DNA of 64,000 nucleotides from Sceloporus undulatus (GCF_019175285.1 NC_056524.1:165950446-166014445); one strand, 5' to 3'. Numbered from the stretch's first letter, positions 48,008 to 59,943 are shown. Notes: a model not told the origin generated them from the sequence alone. Program-made: numbers and translations.

Positions 48008-48345
48008 ATATAATCAAACTATCAGTAAAATTAAATGCAGTTAAAAAGAGGTTTTCAAAAAGAAAAACAACAAATATAAGCAACATAGCATCTGAAAGGC
48101 CCGTTCCTCCTGAGCTAAAATAAAAGGATGCAGTTGAAAGGGTGGAAAGGAGGGTCCCAGTCTAGCCTCTCTAGGAAGGGACCTTGAGAAGGCCTTATCC
48201 TGTGTTTTCATCATACTAGATGTGTGGCATTGGGACAGCAAGAAAGACTTAGAAGATTTCAAGACATGGGCACATACATATTGGGAGATACAGTCTTTCA
48301 GATAACCTGAACCTGAACAGTACAGTGCATTACAGGTTATAACCA
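48008..48345 (-). mobile_element. LINE-derived 3' region, diverged
   Basis: GGAGGGTCCCAGTCTAGCCT, 'AGGAAGGGACCTTGAGAAGG', CCTTATCCTGTGTTTTCATC and 'GGGAGATACAGTCTTTCAGA' parallel phrases at 50330-50530 (CCAACCTAGCCTATCCTGGA, GAGAAGGCTCTCTCTCATGT). It is non-coding. Confidence 0.5.
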
Positions 48346-48954
48346 ATACTTTGTTCTACCAAAACTATGTATTTTAAAGGAGCTTCTATATGTATGGTGT
48401 TTAAAAAAAAGAATTGATATCAGACCCACTGAAGTTAACCATGGTTCCCAAAAAGCAACAGCACACACTTTCAGGGTCCAAGTGCTTCTTGCCAAGAAAC
48501 CAGATGACCCGTAATCCCATAACTGGAAGAACCATGAGATGGAAAACAAATTTAAAAATACATACGTTTCAAAACTCAGGCTTGCTTCTCTTTTTGTAGC
48601 GATAATCATTATGTCCTCTTTCCTCTCTTCTTTACCAGTTGCTACCTATACTAAGACTGAGCTGAAATAGTCAACTGAATTCTACCACTTTATTTGTCGG
48701 CTATGAAAAGCCACGAATCCCTTCAGGAAACAGAAAACAAAGGTGATATGACCATCTATCTTTCCACTAGTTGCAGATGAGATACTGGCAGTGCCTATCT
48801 CTAATAGCCACTGCTACCTTCCTTTGGCCACAGAATAAAAAAATGAAACCCAGAAAAGGTTGCCTGCACACTTTGATTTCATGATGCCACAAAATCCTGG
48901 TGAGGACAAATTTCCTGCTCTCATTCTGGCAGACCCAAAAAAGAAAATAAAGGC

Positions 48955-49188
48955 CTGTTACAGACTGCCAAAATAAAGCTGCTTCGGGTCTCTTTGGAGG
49001 TATGCTATTTAAATGATGCATGGGTCCTAAGAGTCCGGAGGTCGCGCCAAAGCCACACTCCATTCCAATTTCCTAAGCACTGCAGTGCAGCTTTGGTGCA
49101 GCTTCCGGATTCTTAGGATGCACGCATCATTTAAACAGCATACCTCCAAAGAGACCCGAAGCAGCTTTATTTTGGCAGTCTGTAACAG
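48955..49188. mobile_element. MITE with 65-base near-perfect inverted repeats
   Basis: The 234-base element opens CTGTTACAGACTGCCAAAAT, continues AAAGCTGCTTCGGGTCTCTT, and the far end is the reverse complement over about 65 bases with a single visible mismatch (TATTT against TGTTT). The short centre has a second inverted trace (TCCTAAGAGTCCGGA and TCCGGATTCTTAGGA). The arm identity suggests a young copy. No clear target duplication is seen. Confidence 0.8.
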
Positions 49189-49844
49189 CTGGGAGTTGCC
49201 TCAGTTATAATCATACAAATAGGAAGCTGTGTAGATAGAGTATACTAAGAAATCTTTTGATGTAATTCTTAAATCCTTCTGGCAAGTCCTTCCTTTATAC
49301 ACCAAAAATGTTTTTTAGAACAATTCAGCTGAGCCTTAACCTACACAGATCCAAGCAGAATAGGTAGATAGGACCTGTGTTTTCTGCCAGTCATTTTTGA
49401 AACTGTTTTTCTTTTCTTTATTGAAATCTCCATTCATTGTTTGTAGCCAAATCACTAATCCAGGAAGTGTATGATTTGCAATTCTACATATAACTGACAA
49501 ATCTGGTCCCTTGAAAGGAAGGAAGTTTATAGATGTGATATATAAATAAATTTACTCAAAGCAAGAGCTAAGCCTATAACTATGTCTTTAAGGCAGGAAA
49601 TTTTTTGACAGCAAAGCTTTTTAGAACTACCCTAAATAATTCACGGTGTTTCCCCTGCTAAGCTGCATAAAAGCACGCAAGGACAATTTGCCATTCAGTT
49701 GTATCTTTTTCTGTAATTCCAATAGACTGGAGGTTTACAAGAAAGCATCCCGAAGTGGATCCAATTTGCAAGGCCAGCTATACACTGATGATCTCAGTAA
49801 ATGTAAAGTGTAAATGCAATTTAATATTTGCTTTTATTATTTGC

Positions 49845-50925
49845 TTATTTTCATTTATTAATTTAAATTCTATGCCACCTTTCCCCCAGAAAGTGACCCA
49901 AAGTGGATCACAGATAAAATAATTTAAAAACTTTACAATAAAAGTTTTAAAACAATCAAAATCATCAACCTAAAAACAGTATAAAATTACATAAAATGTA
50001 CAAAAAATTATAAACATAACTTGAGCACCCATCTCATATAAAAGCCTCCCTGGCATGATTAAACAATGAGCTCTTCTTATCCGCAAGCTTGCCATCCGCA
50101 AATTTGAGCTTCTGTGGATGGCAAGTCCTATTGTTTTTAATAGAGGTACATGCACGCGGCCGCGTACAGGTCATGCTGCCATATGAAACAATGGGACTTG
50201 AGGTCCTACATTTATTAATATCCATGGGGGGGGGGTCAGGATCGGATCCTCCCATAGATACAAGGATATGGCTATATATTTAAAGCCTGCTTGAATAAAA
50301 ACATATCCGTCTGCCGGTGAAAGGAAAGCAGGGATGGGGCCAACCTAGCCTATCCTGGAAGGGAGTTCCAGAGGGTGGGAGCAGCTACTGAGAAGGCTCT
50401 CTCTCATGTCCTCATCAAAGGAGCCTATGATGGTGGTAGGACCAAGAGAAAACTTTCACCAGAGGATCTTAGGACCTTTGCAGGTTTGTATGGAAGATAT
50501 GATGTTTCAGATAGACCTAATGGTTTATAGGACATAGTGCCTGGAAACAAAACAGTAGCCAGTGAAGCTGTTTCAACAAGGGAATTATATGTTCCCCATA
50601 ATTGGCCCTGGTTAGCATTCTGGCCACCACATTTTCAACCTGCTGATGTTTCCAAACAGTTTCCAAAAGCATCCCCATGTAGAGTGTATTACATTAGTCC
50701 AAATGGGATGTAATCATGGCATGTGTCACCATAGCCAGATCTGACATGAAATGGACAAAGCTGGAACACTAGTTTTATCTGTGCAAATGCACCCCTGGCC
50801 ACTGTTGAGACTTAGGTATTCAGGTTTAGAACTGAATCCAGGAGAACACCCAAGCTCTGACTCTGAGATTTCAGGGGGAGTATAACTCAGGCTGCACAAT
50901 CCTGATTGGCCATAGAGCCTTGTAG
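49845..50925 (-). mobile_element. LINE-derived 3' region split by a Tigger-like element
   Basis: It starts with the inverted LINE end (TTCTATGCCACCTTTCCCCC), then A-rich sequence. After the insertion at about 50066-50266 come GGAAGGGAGTTCCAGAGGGT, GTAGCCAGTGAAGCTGTTTC, 'GTGTATTACATTAGTCCAAA' and CCAGGAGAACACCCAAGCTC. This wording matches a repeat common in squamate DNA as I remember it. I see no coding part. Confidence 0.5.
50066..50266. mobile_element. Tigger-like MITE inside a LINE relic
   Basis: TCTTATCCGCAAGCTTGCCA, GATGGCAAGTCCTATTGTTT and 'AACAATGGGACTTGAGG' are typical of the family; the right end GATCCTCCCATAGATACAAG is decayed. A G-run lies at about 50226. The boundaries are approximate. 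Confidence 0.5.
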
Positions 50926-52300
50926 AAAATGGGTGGGCAGCTCTGCTCATCTAACATGTTGTTGGACTACTGATCCCATCAGCCCCAGCCAAAATAGCCA
51001 ACTGTAAGGGGCACTGGCAGTTGCTTCTCCAAAACATCTGAAGATCAGTTGTAGTTGTCTACCCGTGTTGTACAGTGCACACACAACAGCAAACCTATGT
51101 TTGTTTTAGCATAAGTGCAATGAATCCTCAGCCGCCTCCTTTAAATGAAGAAAATCATAAGGCATCTACTGAACATATTGCTGCTGGTCTGGGGCAAACT
51201 TAAGAAGTGTCCTTTGAAAATACTTCTTTTTTATTTGATCACGCTAAGACTTTGGTGCTCTAACCTAACCTAAAGCATGTCTTCTTTCTATTAAATGTTT
51301 GTGTTTTATACATTAACATCTGATAACACTGAGCCTTAGTGTTTGAATAACTGTAAGAACAGAAATGGTGATTTCTGAGCTTGGCATTTGGTATGTAGTC
51401 TGTTAGGAAGGTCGCTACCAAAGAAGTGATTCATAAGCTTCAAGGAAACAATTCATCATACTTCTTGTTATGAAGTGATATCACCGTTTCACATCTCCAT
51501 CAGCGCTGCAAAAGGAAGCCATTGTTTTGCCCTAATTTGCAAGCAACTATTTTAAAAAGAAAGTGGCATTTACACAGGAGGACCTTAAAAACTGAAAGAG
51601 ACTTTTCCCCCCTCCTGAACAATGCTAGTTCTTTAGAGCTGCTTTTGTTTTATGGTAATAGGCATTGAGGAGCTACAAAGCACTTCTTAAAGGCAAGGGT
51701 GGAAGAACTAGAAACATTCCAGATGTTTCAGGGCAGACCACAATCACGTCTCTAGTGCCTTCCAGTCACTTAGGAGACCTGCATTTGCCCGATCATATTC
51801 TGTTCCTGGGTAGATTTTCCCCTTCACCAACAAAAGCACCTTCACAAGAACAATGTGGCACTGCTCTTCTAGGACTACAACTGTTCAGGATGCTCTATGT
51901 GTGTTTGCATGGTAATGTTGTACCATCAAATATCCTAAATTGTGAAAAAATGTGATTCCCCAAAATTACCCTGAATTTGGAAAATGAGCCTACTTTCTCA
52001 TACTGGCAATCTAACCATAATTTAAAGCAGGGGTGGATAACTGGAAGGGGTTACAGGGGTCTCCAGGAGAGTGTATTCTCAGTGCAAACTCCATATAAAT
52101 ACCTGCAAATGCCGTTTAGGGGTCATAGAGGCATTTCCACCACATTTTTGCCCCACCCAGGCCATTTTAGACTCAGAAGATACCTGTTTTTAAACCACAG
52201 GCAATAAACCAGAGGTCACTTGTGGTTCACTTCCTTTTCCAAATTTGGGGGTAGAATTCAGCACCTTGGAGAGTTCCTTTGAAGTCTGGGTTAAAACCCG
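50926..52300. other. Intergenic with a palindromic MITE trace
   Basis: ACATGTTGTTGGACTACTGA at about 50956 is an arm of the 35095 family. No gene was recognised in the rest; the frames at 51665 and 51977 are anonymous. Confidence 0.45.
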
Positions 52301-52516
52301 GGTTACATCTACGCTGCAGAAATTATACAGTTTGACACCACTTTAAGTGCCATGGCTGAATGCTATGGAATTTTGTAGTTTGATGGGATACCAAAGCTCT
52401 CTGACAGAAAACGCTAAATATCTCACAGAACTGCAAATCCCAGAATTCCATAGCATTGAGCCATGGCAGTTTAAAGTGGTGCCAAACTGCATTAATTGTG
52501 CACCGCAGATGCAACT
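52301..52516. mobile_element. Palindromic MITE, 'ACTGCAGAAATAATGCAGTTTGA' family
   Basis: ACATCTACGCTGCAGAAATT and CAGTTTGACACCACTTTAAG mirror AAAGTGGTGCCAAACTGCAT and TTGTGCACCGCAGATGCA. Inner phrases ATGCTATGGAATTTTGTAGT and CCCAGAATTCCATAGCATTG are also paired. The frames on both strands translate the palindrome. Confidence 0.8.
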
Positions 52517-53694
52517 CCAGAGCAAATCCGCCACTCCTTTGAAATGCCCCTCACTTCCTGCTTCCAGCTGCCAGTTCCTTTGTACAAACGTGCACCCTAC
52601 AAATATGTGCATTACCTTGGAGAAAATACATGTGAGGACCTATTCTTGCTGAAGTAATATGTTGTTACTACATGTGAATGTGTATGTGAATGCATCTGAG
52701 ACAAGATGGACACCCAAATTTCATTATATGCCTGGTTGTAGGATAACCCAAACTTTGAATGTTCCTTTTTAAAAGTAATTTATGTCTTTTATTCATTATG
52801 GTGTTTTAAAAGTAATTTGCTGCTCTTGCTCACTGCAAAGTGGCAAGATCAACTTGTTGCATTATTTGTTGCACTCTTTTCTTTTCTTTTTCTTTCTCCT
52901 GTTGTTAAAGGGCAGATTGCCTGGAGAGTGGCACAGAAACGGGATAATTCCTCCCAAACTGCTTCTAAAATGCTTTAAGATACCCTTTCCAAAGTTTGAA
53001 AAGAAATTAGAATCATTACCTGATCATGCCCACTTGTTCTCACTTTTGAAATGTACCTCCATTCTGCCTCATTACCAAAAAGGATAACTCAATAGAGGTA
53101 ACTATAGAGCTTGTAACTGTTTATTTTTGCAGTCTGAGGACAAAAAAGTGCTTCTTCTGTCAAGTGAAACCTCTTGTGGGCCTTAGCCTGGAGCACAACC
53201 CCACACAAAGTGATGTGTGTCAGCTTTTCCCTTCATTGGAGCTCTATTAAGTCAATCCTTCTTGTAATTACAGATGGACCTTCTGTAAAGAAAGCAGCAG
53301 CCGCACCACAACACGCTGGCTTCTGGACAGATGGTGACAAGGTGACCAAAGAAGTTCCCTTTTCTTCTGGTAGAATTCCTTGTTTCCTCCTCCAATTTCT
53401 TCCTCTCTTTATTTAAACATGATGATATGCATGGATAATTAGGGCAATGGAAGCTAATTCATTTTGGAAGAACACTTAGCATTCATGGAATGCAGGGCCA
53501 CCCAAAACATTTTGCTGCCTGGATCAGAGCAGAAAATACTACCTGGATACTACATATCAAGGTGCATAATACCCAAAGCTACTACCTGCATTATTTAGGC
53601 ACAGGAGGCAGAAATTCCATAAATACCTCTGGCCAACCTGGCCAGTAAAAATGCCATAACAAATAATTAAACAGATGACTCCTTAACAGCAAAT
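52517..53694. other. Intergenic, nothing recognised
   Basis: A pyrimidine tract lies near 52875-52900. The frames at 52782 and 53174 show no domain I recognise. Confidence 0.45.
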
Positions 53695-54245
53695 CTCTAA
53701 GCCTTCGAAGCTATAGATGGAAAATTTATGGCCTTCCAGTGGTTGTTCCACAGCTGCTGGCTACTAGCTTGTTTCTAGGCACAAGTCACAGCGCTGGTTA
53801 TGACTCATAAAATCACTACACAGCTTGGGTCCAGAGTATCTGAAAGATTGTCTTTCCCTATATGAACTTGCCCCAGTTAACCAACCATCTTTATAGGCCC
53901 ATGTGGTAAGACTTCTCAGTGGCTTCCTGTAGCATGTGGAATTCGTTCCCATGGGAGGCAAGCCCTCTGCTATCATTTAGCTAGCAGGTAAAAACTTTTG
54001 CATTTCAACATTTGATGACTAATGGACGGGCTTTTAATAGTTATGTGCATGTTGATTTTAATCTTTAATTTTATGCCTTTTATACTTTTTAAAATTATGG
54101 CTGTTTCCACATAATAGCTAATTGAATTGTTTCCCTCCCTTAACTTTTGTATTATCAGGTTTTTGGCTGTGTCTTGCTTTAACCATATTGGTTAAGACAC
54201 CTTGGGACCCTTGTGGGGAGAGAGGTAATGTTAAATTAATAAAGA
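53695..54245 (+). mobile_element. L2-type LINE relic, extreme 3' end
   Basis: CTATATGAACTTGCCCCAGT parallels 'YELA' wording in the LINE at 14480-16249, as does the trailing 'TGTGGAATTCGTTCCC' (W-N-S-P-like). A T-rich 3' UTR leads to ACCTTGGGACCCTTGTGGGG and an AAATTAATAAAGAAAGAAA tail. Coding remains are fragmentary. Confidence 0.6.
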
Positions 54246-54414
54246 AAGAAAAAACCAAAAGATGATAGCCTGAATCCTAGGGCTACTCCATTAAATCATA
54301 TGGATTTATTTATGTTCTGAGCCACCATTCAACAATTGATTCCATGGGTCTACTCTAGTTGCACCTAACCAACAGGATTCCATCCCATATCTCCTTGTGT
54401 AAATCCATTCCTAC

Positions 54415-54637
54415 TATTGCTGTTGTTTTGTATCCAAGTCATTTCTGACTTATGGTGAGTCTAAAGTGACCCTATCACAGGTTTTCTTGGCAGGTTTCTT
54501 CAGAGGGGTTGGCCATTGCCATCCTCTGAGGCTGAGAGAGTGTGACTTGCCCAAAGTCACCAGGTGGGTTTCATGGCTGAGCTGGAAATCAAGCCCTAGT
54601 CTCCAGAGTCATAGTCCAACAGTCAAACCATGCTGGT
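54415..54637 (-). mobile_element. Sauria SINE
   Basis: CAAGTCATTTCTGACTTATG, AGGTTTTCTTGGCAGGTTTC, AGAGAGTGTGACTTGCCCAA and the head inverted (CTCCAGAGTCATAGTCCAAC) are in clear family order. Confidence 0.85.
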
Positions 54638-55258
54638 TCTATATTCCTGCTATAAGAACTACATAATTTGACTTTCCCTAGCTTTCCCACACACTTTGTA
54701 ATTAATGACCAGCTTTACTAATACAAAAGAGCTCCTGTTCCCTGCTTTATTCCACTTCAATTTATTCCATGTGATCTCAACCTAAAGACTAATGTGTCAT
54801 GTGACTTCTACAAACCTGATATTGCTAAAATATTGATTGGCTGATGTCCTTCATCTCCCAATCCTGGGACCAAATAAAAGCATGCCTTCCTACCCATTTT
54901 TTTTACCAGATAGTGTATTTTCCCCTCTTTCATTTACAGTTTTGTCACAAAGATATCATTAAAGTTTTAGTTATCAGCATGTCTTCTTGGCCACCATCAG
55001 GTGTCTGTTCTAATGTCTCCCCTCCCTCTTCAGACTAAAAGAAAAAAGTCTGCAGATCTGGGATAACATATGCACAAAATCACCAGTTCATTTCTTTCTT
55101 TTTGACATAGTTCTCAAAAGGGGGGAAGTGTCCTTTGAAAGTTATCATATTGTATTTTAAACCTTATGTGTGGAGAAAGGAATGTGTGGGCATTTTAGAG
55201 GGTGTTGGACTGCAGCTTCCATGAGCCCAGCCAATAGCAGGCATAATAGTTGCTGCTG
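54638..55258. other. Intergenic, nothing firm
   Basis: A trace of the 35095 palindromic family (GTGTTGGACTGCAGCTTCCA) lies near 55203. No gene is evident. Confidence 0.45.
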
Positions 55259-55482
55259 CATGCATCTACAGTTCAGAAATAATGCAGTTTGGCACCACTT
55301 TAAGAGTGGTAGCTCCATCCTATGGAATCCTGGGATTTATAGTTTTACAAGGTCTTTGGCCTTCTCTCACAGAGAGTGCTGATGCCTCAAAAAAGCCTAC
55401 AGAGCCCAGGATTCTGTGGGATGGAGCCATGGCAGTTAAAGTGGCATCAAACTGCATTATCTCTATAATGAAGACGCACCTG
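55259..55482. mobile_element. Palindromic MITE, same family as 52301
   Basis: CAGAAATAATGCAGTTTGGC, 'CACTTTAAGAGTGG' and GAATCCTGGGATTTATAGTT are mirrored by 'AGCCCAGGATTCTGTGG' and AAAGTGGCATCAAACTGCAT. Outer ends are weaker. Confidence 0.75.
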
Positions 55483-55970
55483 TGGTCTAAGATCTGGAGG
55501 ACCATACATTCCTTTCCCACTAGTAGCAAACTGATATCACTCTGCACATTTCTGTTTATTTATTGGGCTGAAAGAAATTAAATCCAAACCTTTATTGGCT
55601 TTAAGGTTTTAGAATGGGTGATAAGGAGGGGGGGGGGACAGAAACTCTCTATTAAAATTATTGAAATTGATCTCCCACTATCCCTATCTTTCCTTTTTAA
55701 TGTGAAAACAAATATGTATTTACATGTCCTCAAAGGTGATTTAGTGTGGAGCTGACCTGGAGCCTGTATCCTGAAAAATATTGAGGAATTGTTGTAGATA
55801 GATGGCAATAGTATCCTGTCTAATGTGGCTTTGAACAACTTTGAAGGATTATGAAGAACCATTCTGAACAAAAACAAGGATGTTTAGCTTGCAATGTCCT
55901 CTGCCATCACGGTTGGTATTATCTGTATATCTCCCAATCCTCTTTAATACATGTGTGTTTAACACACCTA

Positions 55971-56178
55971 GGCTCCTGCCACACTGCAGAACTAATGCAG
56001 CTTGACACTGCCTTAACTGCCATGGTTTCATCCTGTGAAATCCTGAGATTTGTAATTTGTAATCTAAAACACACACACACACACACACAAACACAAAACC
56101 CGACCCTACAAATCCCAGAATTCCATAGCCAGGAGTCATGGTGTTAAACTGCACTAATTCTACAGTGTAGATACAGCC
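55971..56178. mobile_element. Palindromic MITE, same family
   Basis: GGCTCCTGCCACACTGCAGA and ACTAATGCAGCTTGACACTG mirror AAACTGCACTAATTCTACAG and TGTAGATACAGCC. A CA microsatellite (about 56069-56090) has expanded at its centre. Confidence 0.8.
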
Positions 56179-56964
56179 TTAGTAGCTACTAACTATGGAT
56201 AAAAATAATCAGTTCAGTGGTACTAACTCCCAAATAAAACACAGAAGACAGCAATCATGATTTTGTTATAATTCCTAAAACAGTCCATTTCTATGGTGTC
56301 ACTTCAAAAGTTACCTGCCCTCAATGCCTCACGAGAACATAGAAAGATTAGCTTTTTTAAGACCAGAACTTTTCTTTGATGACTACTCCCTGATAACCAG
56401 CCTAGCTGTGTGATCTGGGAGATGTAGTCCCAAAGTAATTTTTCCAAGTGCTGCTTCTCACTTACACATTAAATTTACACAAAGGAACACAATAGATTGA
56501 TAGTATTGGCATAAAGTGATTGGCAAGAAGCTCTAGGTGTCACTCTTGAGCTACAGACAAAATGAAGATGTTTAGCCAATTTGTCTTGCCTGGCCAATAA
56601 TTCCTTGATCCAAATTCCCTCCATAAAAAGTGTGTGTGTGTGTGTGTATAAACTTAAGAGTCATTCCTGACTGTAATCTGACAGCATTTCCAAGGCAACA
56701 TCACATCTCCTTGTCATCAGTGAGAGTCATGTGTTTGACCAGAGCATTAACCTTTATGACTCTAGCTTATGTCATGTGGCTGAAGGCCCAGACTAACATC
56801 CAGTATTGGCTTCACTTGTGGGATGAGCACCAAAGTTACAAAATCAAAGCATATTTTACTTTTAGAAGAGACCATTCAGTAACTGGTACAAAATTAATTT
56901 TGTGAATGCAAATAACGTATATGAACAATTCAGGTCAAGTGGTGATCTTGCACAAGTTTTGTTG

Positions 56965-57325
56965 CTGTTGCTATTAACTGCTGTCAAGTCAATTTCAACT
57001 TATGGCAACCCCATGGATAAGAAACCTCCAGCTCACCCAGTCATCATGCAGACTCAGGGCTGTGGCTTTCTCCGTTGACTCTATCCATCTGCAATGAGGT
57101 CTTCTTGTTTTCTTGCTGCCTTTTACCATGCCAAGCATTATTGCCTTTTCCAGTGAGTCATGTCTTCTCATGATATGGCCAATGTATGACAGTCTCAGTT
57201 TAGTCAACTTGGCTTCTAGGGAGAGTTCAGGCTTAATTTGCTCTAATACCCATTTATTACAGCCCACAGTATTCATAAAACTCTTCTCCAGGACCACATT
57301 TCAATAGAGTTCATTTTCTTCCACT
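56965..57325 (-). mobile_element. BovB (RTE) LINE relic, 3' end of ORF and terminus
   Basis: The minus-strand frame at 56995-57297 reads LSYIGHIMRRHDSLEKAIML, then MVKGSKKTRRPHCRWIES and ends WRFLIHGVAIS. This is the C-terminal end of RTE/BovB reverse transcriptases, where GHIMRR, LEKAIMLG and GVA-S are typical. Directly after it, GGGGTTGCCATAAGTTGAAA then TTGACTTGACAGCAGTTAAT is the BovB 3' terminus, and its wording is the same as the Sauria SINE tails in this window. It is heavily 5' truncated and not functional. Confidence 0.85.
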
Positions 57326-57544
57326 TAGTTTCTTTTCACAACCATACATAGGAATTGAAAATGTGAACACTTTTAAATTCTGCACATTGGGATTATAAAT
57401 GATTGTTTTGCTGTATGCCTTATTCATTTTGTTAGCCTTAGAAAGGCTGGCTCTTGCCTACTTGTACAAGAGTCCTCTATGAATTCTATGTTGCAAGAAA
57501 GGCTAGGTATAGATTAAATAAATAAATAAATAAATAAAATATGT

Positions 57545-57655
57545 CAAGGTTGGGCATCTCTTGGCCTTCCAGATACAACTCTCTTCAACTCTTTCTGCTG
57601 TAGTCAATAGGAAACAATTGTTGCTCAAAACATCTGGATGGTCAAATGTTGCACA
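57545..57655. mobile_element. Palindromic MITE trace (35095 family)
   Basis: TTGGCCTTCCAGATACAACT and 'GTTGCTCAAAACATCTGGAT' form weak mirrored arms. An AAAT run precedes it at about 57514-57538. Confidence 0.35.
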
Positions 57656-57839
57656 CCCTTATTGTATTACTTCTTTCTAAGGTACTCATCACACTAGTCA
57701 GTTGTTTCATATTGTTCTGCTTGAAAACCACTCAGAAAAGTAGCAGAACAGCAATGCACTCTTTTGCTCCATTACTACATTTGCACATCAACAGCATTAG
57801 TTCCAATATTTGATTTCTTGCATTTAGTGTCATCTGCAT

Positions 57840-58602
57840 ATCTTAAAGAATAGAGGACATGCTTATCAAATTTGCAGATGACATCAAATTAGGAGGAGTA
57901 GCTAATACTCCAGAGGACAGGATCCAAATTCAAAATGACCTTAATAGATTAGGAAGCTGGGCCAAAACTAACAAAATGAACTTCAACAGGGAGAAATGTA
58001 AGATACTGCACTTAGGGTGGAAAAATAAAACATATCGATATAGGATGGGGGACACCTGGCTTAACAACAGTACATGTGAAAGGGATCTAGGGGTCCTAGA
58101 AAACCACAAGCTGACCCTGAGTCAACAGTATGATGTGGCAGCTAAAAAAGCCAATGGAAGTCTAGGCTGCATCAACAGAAGTATAGTGTCCAGATCAAGG
58201 GAAGGCCTCACCTGGAATACTGTGCCCAATTCTAGGCCCTGCAATTCAAAAGGATGTTGAGAAGCTGGAGTATGTCCAGAGAAAAGCGACCAAAATGGTG
58301 AAGGGTGTCATAGTGAGGATGGAGTAAGCTTGTTTTCTGCTGCTTCAGAGAATAAGACCCAGAACAATGGATGCACATTCGGGAAAAGAGATTCCACCTA
58401 AACATTAGGAGGAACTTCTTGACAATAAGAGCTGTTTGACAGTGGAACACATTCCCTCGGAGTATGGTGGCATCTCCTTGTTTGGAGGTCTTTAAACAGG
58501 GACTGGACGGCCATCTGTCAGGATTGCTTTGATTGTGAGTTCCTGCATGGCAGGGGATTGGACTGAATGGCCCTTGTGCTCTCTTCCAATTCCATGATTT
58601 CA
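57840..58602 (+). mobile_element. CR1 LINE relic
   Basis: The 133-residue frame at 57859-58260 starts LIKFADDIKLGGVANTPEDR, with the FADD core of the CR1 polymerase, then NREKCKILHLG, CERDLGVLE and AAKKANGSLGCINRSIVSRS, all standard CR1 wording. It then loses frame, and the rest to about 58600 continues with CR1 3' UTR: GGAGGAACTTCTTGACAATA, GGTCTTTAAACAGGGACTGG and TTGGACTGAATGGCCCTTGT. The 5' part is missing. Confidence 0.9.
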
Positions 58603-59119
58603 ATACCATTTACACCACCATTTGCTCTACATCTTGATACATAAAAAGAAGAAGAAACAGGAAGCTGTAATTGTACAATTCCATACTGTCACTGTTATGG
58701 AACACACACTCCATTCCCTGCTTAGATCAGGAAGATGAAAATACACTATGCCACTTCCATCATTCCTTCTACGCTTTTTCCTGTGAACCAACACTTGCCT
58801 GGTTCTGCTTTTCTCTGATTACTGTGATATATGCACCGTAGAACCACAACGTACAGTCAGGGTGTGGAACAATTTACTAGTATGAGAAGCGCCCTAGTTT
58901 CCAAGCAAGGGTTAGGATTGCAGCATTGAGGTATAATATCAATTTACAAGGCTGATAAAACTACTGAATTTAAGTTTTGAAAGGAGCTCATTCTCTCACT
59001 GCAAAAATAACCTTAGTTGGAGATTATGCTGTCAATGGAGTAGACAGGGTATAACAGTTAAGTGGAGATGCTACTTCTTTGTGTTGTGAATTACATTGTT
59101 GGTAACAATGAATTTCAGG
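58603..59119. other. Intergenic, nothing recognised
   Basis: No supported gene or repeat. Confidence 0.5.
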
Positions 59120-59318
59120 TAGGTCCAAAACTCACTTCAGAAATAATCCAGTTTGAGACTGTTTTATCTGCCCTGGATCAATACTAGGTAATCCTGGGAA
59201 CTTTAGTTTTTTGAAACACTTAGCTTTCTCTGTCAGATACAATTTCCAGAATTCCCTAGCACTGAGCCAGTTAAAGTGGTCTCAAAGTGGATTATTTCTG
59301 CAGTGTGTTTTGGACCTC
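59120..59318. mobile_element. Palindromic MITE, 'AGGTCCAAAAC' ended subfamily
   Basis: It begins AGGTCCAAAACTCACTTCAG and ends CTGCAGTGTGTTTTGGACCT, with the inner CAGTTTGAGAC and TCTCAAAGTGGA pair. The ends differ from the GGCTGCATCTAC ends of the copies at 18955 and 55971, so at least two subfamilies exist. Confidence 0.8.
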
Positions 59319-59397
59319 AAACAGCAGTTATCTGTGGTTGTAGTGGAATAGAATACCAGCTCTAGTTTTAGATCCCTTTCCCCCATTATGACCCTTT

Positions 59398-59606
59398 GGT
59401 CCAAACCACAATGAAGAAATAATTCAGTTTGAGACAGCTTTAAAGATCCAGGCTCAGTGATAGGGAATCCTGGGAATTGTAGTTTATCTGATGGAGAAGG
59501 CTAAATGTCTAAAAAAATCCCTACATTCCACAGAATTCCCTAACATTGAGCCAGGGCAGTTAAAGTGAACCCCAACTGGATTATTTCTGCAGTGTGTTTT
59601 GGACCT
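59398..59606. mobile_element. Palindromic MITE, second copy of the same subfamily
   Basis: GGTCCAAACCACAATGAAGA to GCAGTGTGTTTTGGACC, with the inner GGGAATCCTGGGAATTGTAG mirrored by CACAGAATTCCCTAACATTG. It lies about 80 bases after the previous copy in the same layout. Confidence 0.8.
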
Positions 59607-59659
59607 TTGACTGAAGTATGCATGTACCCCATGACTTAAGCTAATGGCTGCAATTATTG

Positions 59660-59873
59660 TGCTTTGTTGCTGTGAGCCTTCAAGTTTCCAACTTATGCAC
59701 GACCCAGAAGGACGTTGCTTTTGTCTTCCTCTGAGACTGAGAGTGTGTGACGTGCCCAAGTTCACCCAGTGGGTTTCTCTGACCCAGCAGGGGTCCAGAA
59801 CTGTAGTTTGTACTTTTTTAATGTTGTGAGCCACTCTGAGTCCCAGTTTGGGAAAAGGGCAGTATATAAATAA

Positions 59874-59920
<47 letters not shown>

Positions 59921-59940
59921 GTCCAATGCTCAAATATACA
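59660..59940 (-). mobile_element. Sauria SINE split by a LINE 3' end
   Basis: The SINE tail to body (TTGCTGTGAGCCTTCAAGTT to AGCAGGGGTCCAGAACTGTAG) resumes after the insertion with AATAGTCCAATGCTCAAATA, the inverted head end. A TAGT-like word borders both sides of the insertion. Confidence 0.7.
59800..59921 (+). mobile_element. L2-type LINE 3' tail nested in the SINE
   Basis: TTTTTTAATGTTGTGAGCCA, CTCTGAGTCCCAGTTTGGGA and AAGGGCAGTATATAAATAAA match the 3' end of the LINE at 14480-16249. An AAT array (about 59877-59920) is its tail. Extreme 5' truncation leaves only about 120 bases. Confidence 0.75.
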
Positions 59941-59943
59941 GTA

